In this document: piece after piece, positions 62,250-64,000 of the stretch
Position numbering within the stretch: position 1 is the first letter of the stretch
Layout of the letters: each line of letters begins with the position of its first letter
Source of the DNA: Rubrivivax gelatinosus
GTDB lineage: Bacteria > Pseudomonadota > Gammaproteobacteria > Burkholderiales > Burkholderiaceae_C
Reading direction: 5' to 3'
DNA length: 64,000 nt
NCBI RefSeq assembly: GCF_004340905.1
Contig: NZ_SLXD01000006.1
Location: forward strand, 124,001 to 188,000
The notes under the pieces: generated by a model
The model's input: only the letters and a program-made list of their open reading frames with translations
The model's database searches: none
Told to the model about the DNA's origin: nothing
Translations under genes and position numbers: made by a program

Positions 62250-63329
62250 TCAGAAGCGGTGCGTCATGCCCAGACCGACAACCGTCTGGGTCGACTTCGA
62301 CGACGGCCCTTCGAGGTACAGCGCCGCGACCTGGTTGGTGCCGCTGGCGCGCTGATGCAGCACCCGAAGGTAGACGTCGGTGCGCTTGCTCAGGTAGTAG
62401 TCCAGGATGCTGTAGGCGGTGTTCCAGGTGGAGCCGGCCATGCGCGTGTGGTTGAAGCCGGCGCCGGGCCGCAGGCCGACGTCGTTCGGGTCGCGCGTGA
62501 AGCCGAGCGCGGTCGTGCGCATCTTTTCCGTCCGGCCGAGGGCCTCGAGTCTGGTGTTCGTGTGCTGTCCCAGGACTCGCCAGCCGGCGATGTCGTAATA
62601 CGCCCCCAGACCGAGCACGGTGTTGTTCGACAGGACCGTCTTTGTCGCCTGATTGGCGTAGCTGACGCCGAACAGCCGGTCGATGCCGGTGTCGCCGAAC
62701 GGCCGCAAGGTCAGCCCCTCGATCTTCAGGTACGCCATCGACACCCGCAGCGGGCCCTGGATGTAGTTCAGCGATGCGCCCACCGATTTGCCGCTGTTGG
62801 TCGTCGAGCTGCCGTCTTCCTGCGGGCTGTACATCAGGCTGCCATTGACGCCGTCCAGGGTCGGCGAGCGGTATTTGATGACGTTGTTCACGTACACCCC
62901 GGCCGTGCGGTCGTAGTTGCCCACGTGCACGCCCGTCACCGAGTTGAACCGGGGCGGATCGACGGCCACCAGGTCGACGATGGTGTCGTATTGCCGGCCG
63001 ATGGTCAGGGTGCCGTAGCGCGTCGAGCTCAATCCAACCAGCGCCTGACGGGAGAATCCGTTGGCCACGCCGGTGTCCACGGCGATGCTCTGCTCCATTT
63101 GATAGATCGCCGCCAGGCCGCCGCCGAGATCCTCCCGGCCGCGCAGGCCCCAGTAGCTGGGCTCGTGTCGTGTTTCGACCTTCTTGCGACTGCCGCCGCC
63201 GATGTTGCTGTTGTACGTGGTGCCGACGTCCAGGACGCCATAGATGCTGACGCTTCCCTGGCTGAAGGCGGGGCTGGCGGCCGAGGCGCCAACCAGGGCT
63301 GCGGTGAGGATGTCTCTTTTGATTTTCAT
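62250..63329 (-). CDS. Gram-negative general porin
   Basis: The 359-residue outer-membrane protein has a signal peptide ending AFSQG and the betaproteobacterial porin start SVSIYGVLDVGTTY. It also has SYWGLRGREDLGGGLAAIYQ and FSRQALVGLSSTRYGTLTIGRQYD, and it ends VVGLGMTHRF with a C-terminal Phe. It forms trimeric 16-strand pores and may admit the substrate of this island. It is 21 nt after the hydrolase gene. Confidence 0.94.
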   Translation of the reverse strand: MKIKRDILTAALVGASAASPAFSQGSVSIYGVLDVGTTYNSNIGGGSRKKVETRHEPSYWGLRGREDLGGGLAAIYQMEQSIAVDTGVANGFSRQALVGLSSTRYGTLTIGRQYDTIVDLVAVDPPRFNSVTGVHVGNYDRTAGVYVNNVIKYRSPTLDGVNGSLMYSPQEDGSSTTNSGKSVGASLNYIQGPLRVSMAYLKIEGLTLRPFGDTGIDRLFGVSYANQATKTVLSNNTVLGLGAYYDIAGWRVLGQHTNTRLEALGRTEKMRTTALGFTRDPNDVGLRPGAGFNHTRMAGSTWNTAYSILDYYLSKRTDVYLRVLHQRASGTNQVAALYLEGPSSKSTQTVVGLGMTHRF

Positions 63330-63350
63330 GTTGGCCTCGGTGAATGCGGC

Positions 63351-64000
63351 TCAGCGCTGCGTGGTGGAAGCAAGAAACTCGAGGAGCACGGCATTGAAGG
63401 CTCGGGGCTGTTCCCAATTGGCGGAATGCCCGGCGCCATCAATGACACGCGTACGGCTGTCGGGGAACGCTCGAGCGATTTCGAATGCCAAGGCCGGTGG
63501 CGTGTACAAGTCCGCGTCGCCCGTCATCAATAGAACCGGCATGCGCAGCGTTTTCAGCGCCTCGAGCGTGAGCCTGTTTTCGAGCGTGGGACGCGCCGAT
63601 GCCTGTGCCGCAGGATCAATGGCATTGGCCCGTTCGATCGCGAGCCAGGCGGCAACGCCGCTCGGGCAGCTGGCCCGGTATTGCGGTCCCAGTTCGCGGA
63701 ACTCGGACGGCAGTTGGTTCAAAATGGCAGGGCGCAGTGCGGAGCTGCGTTTCATGTAGTCCGCATCGGCTATGGCGACGAGGCTGCCGGCGATCGTCAG
63801 GCTCAGCAGCCGATCGGGATGCGAGAGCGCGAAATCGGTGGCGTAGATGCCGCCGGCGGCAACACCGACGGCGTGAAACCGGCGGACCTTCAGTGCATCG
63901 AGCAGCTGCAGCAGGTCGCTCGCTGCCGGCGGCGCTGCTCCGGGCCCGGAGTCCGATCCCGCATGGCCCCGTCGCGAATAGCCGATCACGCGATAACCGG
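63351..64000 (-). CDS. Alpha/beta hydrolase-fold protein lacking the nucleophilic Ser (3), N-terminus outside window
   Basis: The gene runs off the right edge; about 215 C-terminal residues are present. The visible start GYRVIGYSRRGHAGSDSG is the usual strand 4 region. The nucleophile elbow reads GVAAGG, with Ala for Ser. The later Asp (LLMTGDADLYTPP) and His (DGAGHSANWEQP) are present. It is the third such Ser-less protein in the island. Codon usage here looks less GC-biased than in the left part of the window. Confidence 0.82.
   Translation of the reverse strand, partial: GYRVIGYSRRGHAGSDSGPGAAPPAASDLLQLLDALKVRRFHAVGVAAGGIYATDFALSHPDRLLSLTIAGSLVAIADADYMKRSSALRPAILNQLPSEFRELGPQYRASCPSGVAAWLAIERANAIDPAAQASARPTLENRLTLEALKTLRMPVLLMTGDADLYTPPALAFEIARAFPDSRTRVIDGAGHSANWEQPRAFNAVLLEFLASTTQR

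Overview
The window is a high-GC chromosomal segment from a betaproteobacterium. The order mucB-mucD-lepA-lepB-DUF4845-rnc-era-recO-pdxJ-acpS-nagZ, followed by rne and rluC-gph-Rieske-S49 peptidase, is the usual Burkholderiales arrangement. Together with the lanthanide-type quinoprotein cluster it suggests a Rubrivivax/Leptothrix/Methylibium-like organism; this placement is inferred from gene order and protein flavour, not from a search. I see no tRNA, rRNA, insertion sequence, phage gene or CRISPR array.

Layout. 1-1807: tail of mucB and the periplasmic protease mucD. 2100-10220: a putative short RNA or attenuator, then a tight run of housekeeping genes. 10222-13595 (minus): a small membrane protein and RNase E with a 600-nt leader. 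14197-18095: rluC, a phosphatase, a Rieske protein, an S49 peptidase and phosphatidylserine decarboxylase. 18180-22999: a MarR-controlled EmrAB/NodT tripartite drug pump with overlapping palindromic operators. 23013-24190 (minus): CorA and a Cys-rich partner. 24337-26582: Fur box and feoAB. 26648-31150 (minus): a secreted protein, the urease accessory genes ureG-ureF-ureE (UreE has a very long His-rich tail and no urease structural genes are nearby), and an orphan histidine kinase. 31294-33561 (minus): a TonB-dependent receptor.

33703-48554 is a quinoprotein respiratory island. A five-gene minus-strand operon (beta-propeller, orphan ABC-type binding protein, orphan Bug-type binding protein, NarX-like kinase, NarL-like regulator) faces a twelve-gene plus-strand operon. 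The plus-strand operon encodes a XoxF-type (lanthanide-ligand) PQQ alcohol dehydrogenase, its cytochrome c, a XoxJ-like binding protein, two uncharacterised secreted proteins, two SoxYZ-like carriers, a second beta-propeller, an SRPBCC protein, a metallo-beta-lactamase-fold lipoprotein that has lost most of its HxHxDH motif, a thioredoxin-fold protein and a di-haem cytochrome. XoxF would oxidise an alcohol in the periplasm and pass electrons to the cytochromes; the other proteins probably mature, protect or sense the system.

48902-64000 is a catabolic island for an unidentified carboxylic or cyclic substrate. It has a LysR regulator, a CocE-type hydrolase, an amidohydrolase, three alpha/beta hydrolases that all carry Ala where the nucleophilic Ser should be, a Bug receptor, a class III CoA-transferase, two crotonase-family enzymes (one lacking a catalytic Glu), a PaaH-like dehydrogenase, a PcaF-like thiolase, a carboxymuconolactone decarboxylase-family protein and a porin. 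Import, ring or ester opening, CoA activation and beta-oxidation to acyl-CoA units can be read from the gene set. Repeated CCTGCAA(G/A)GC elements upstream of its divergent genes suggest common control.
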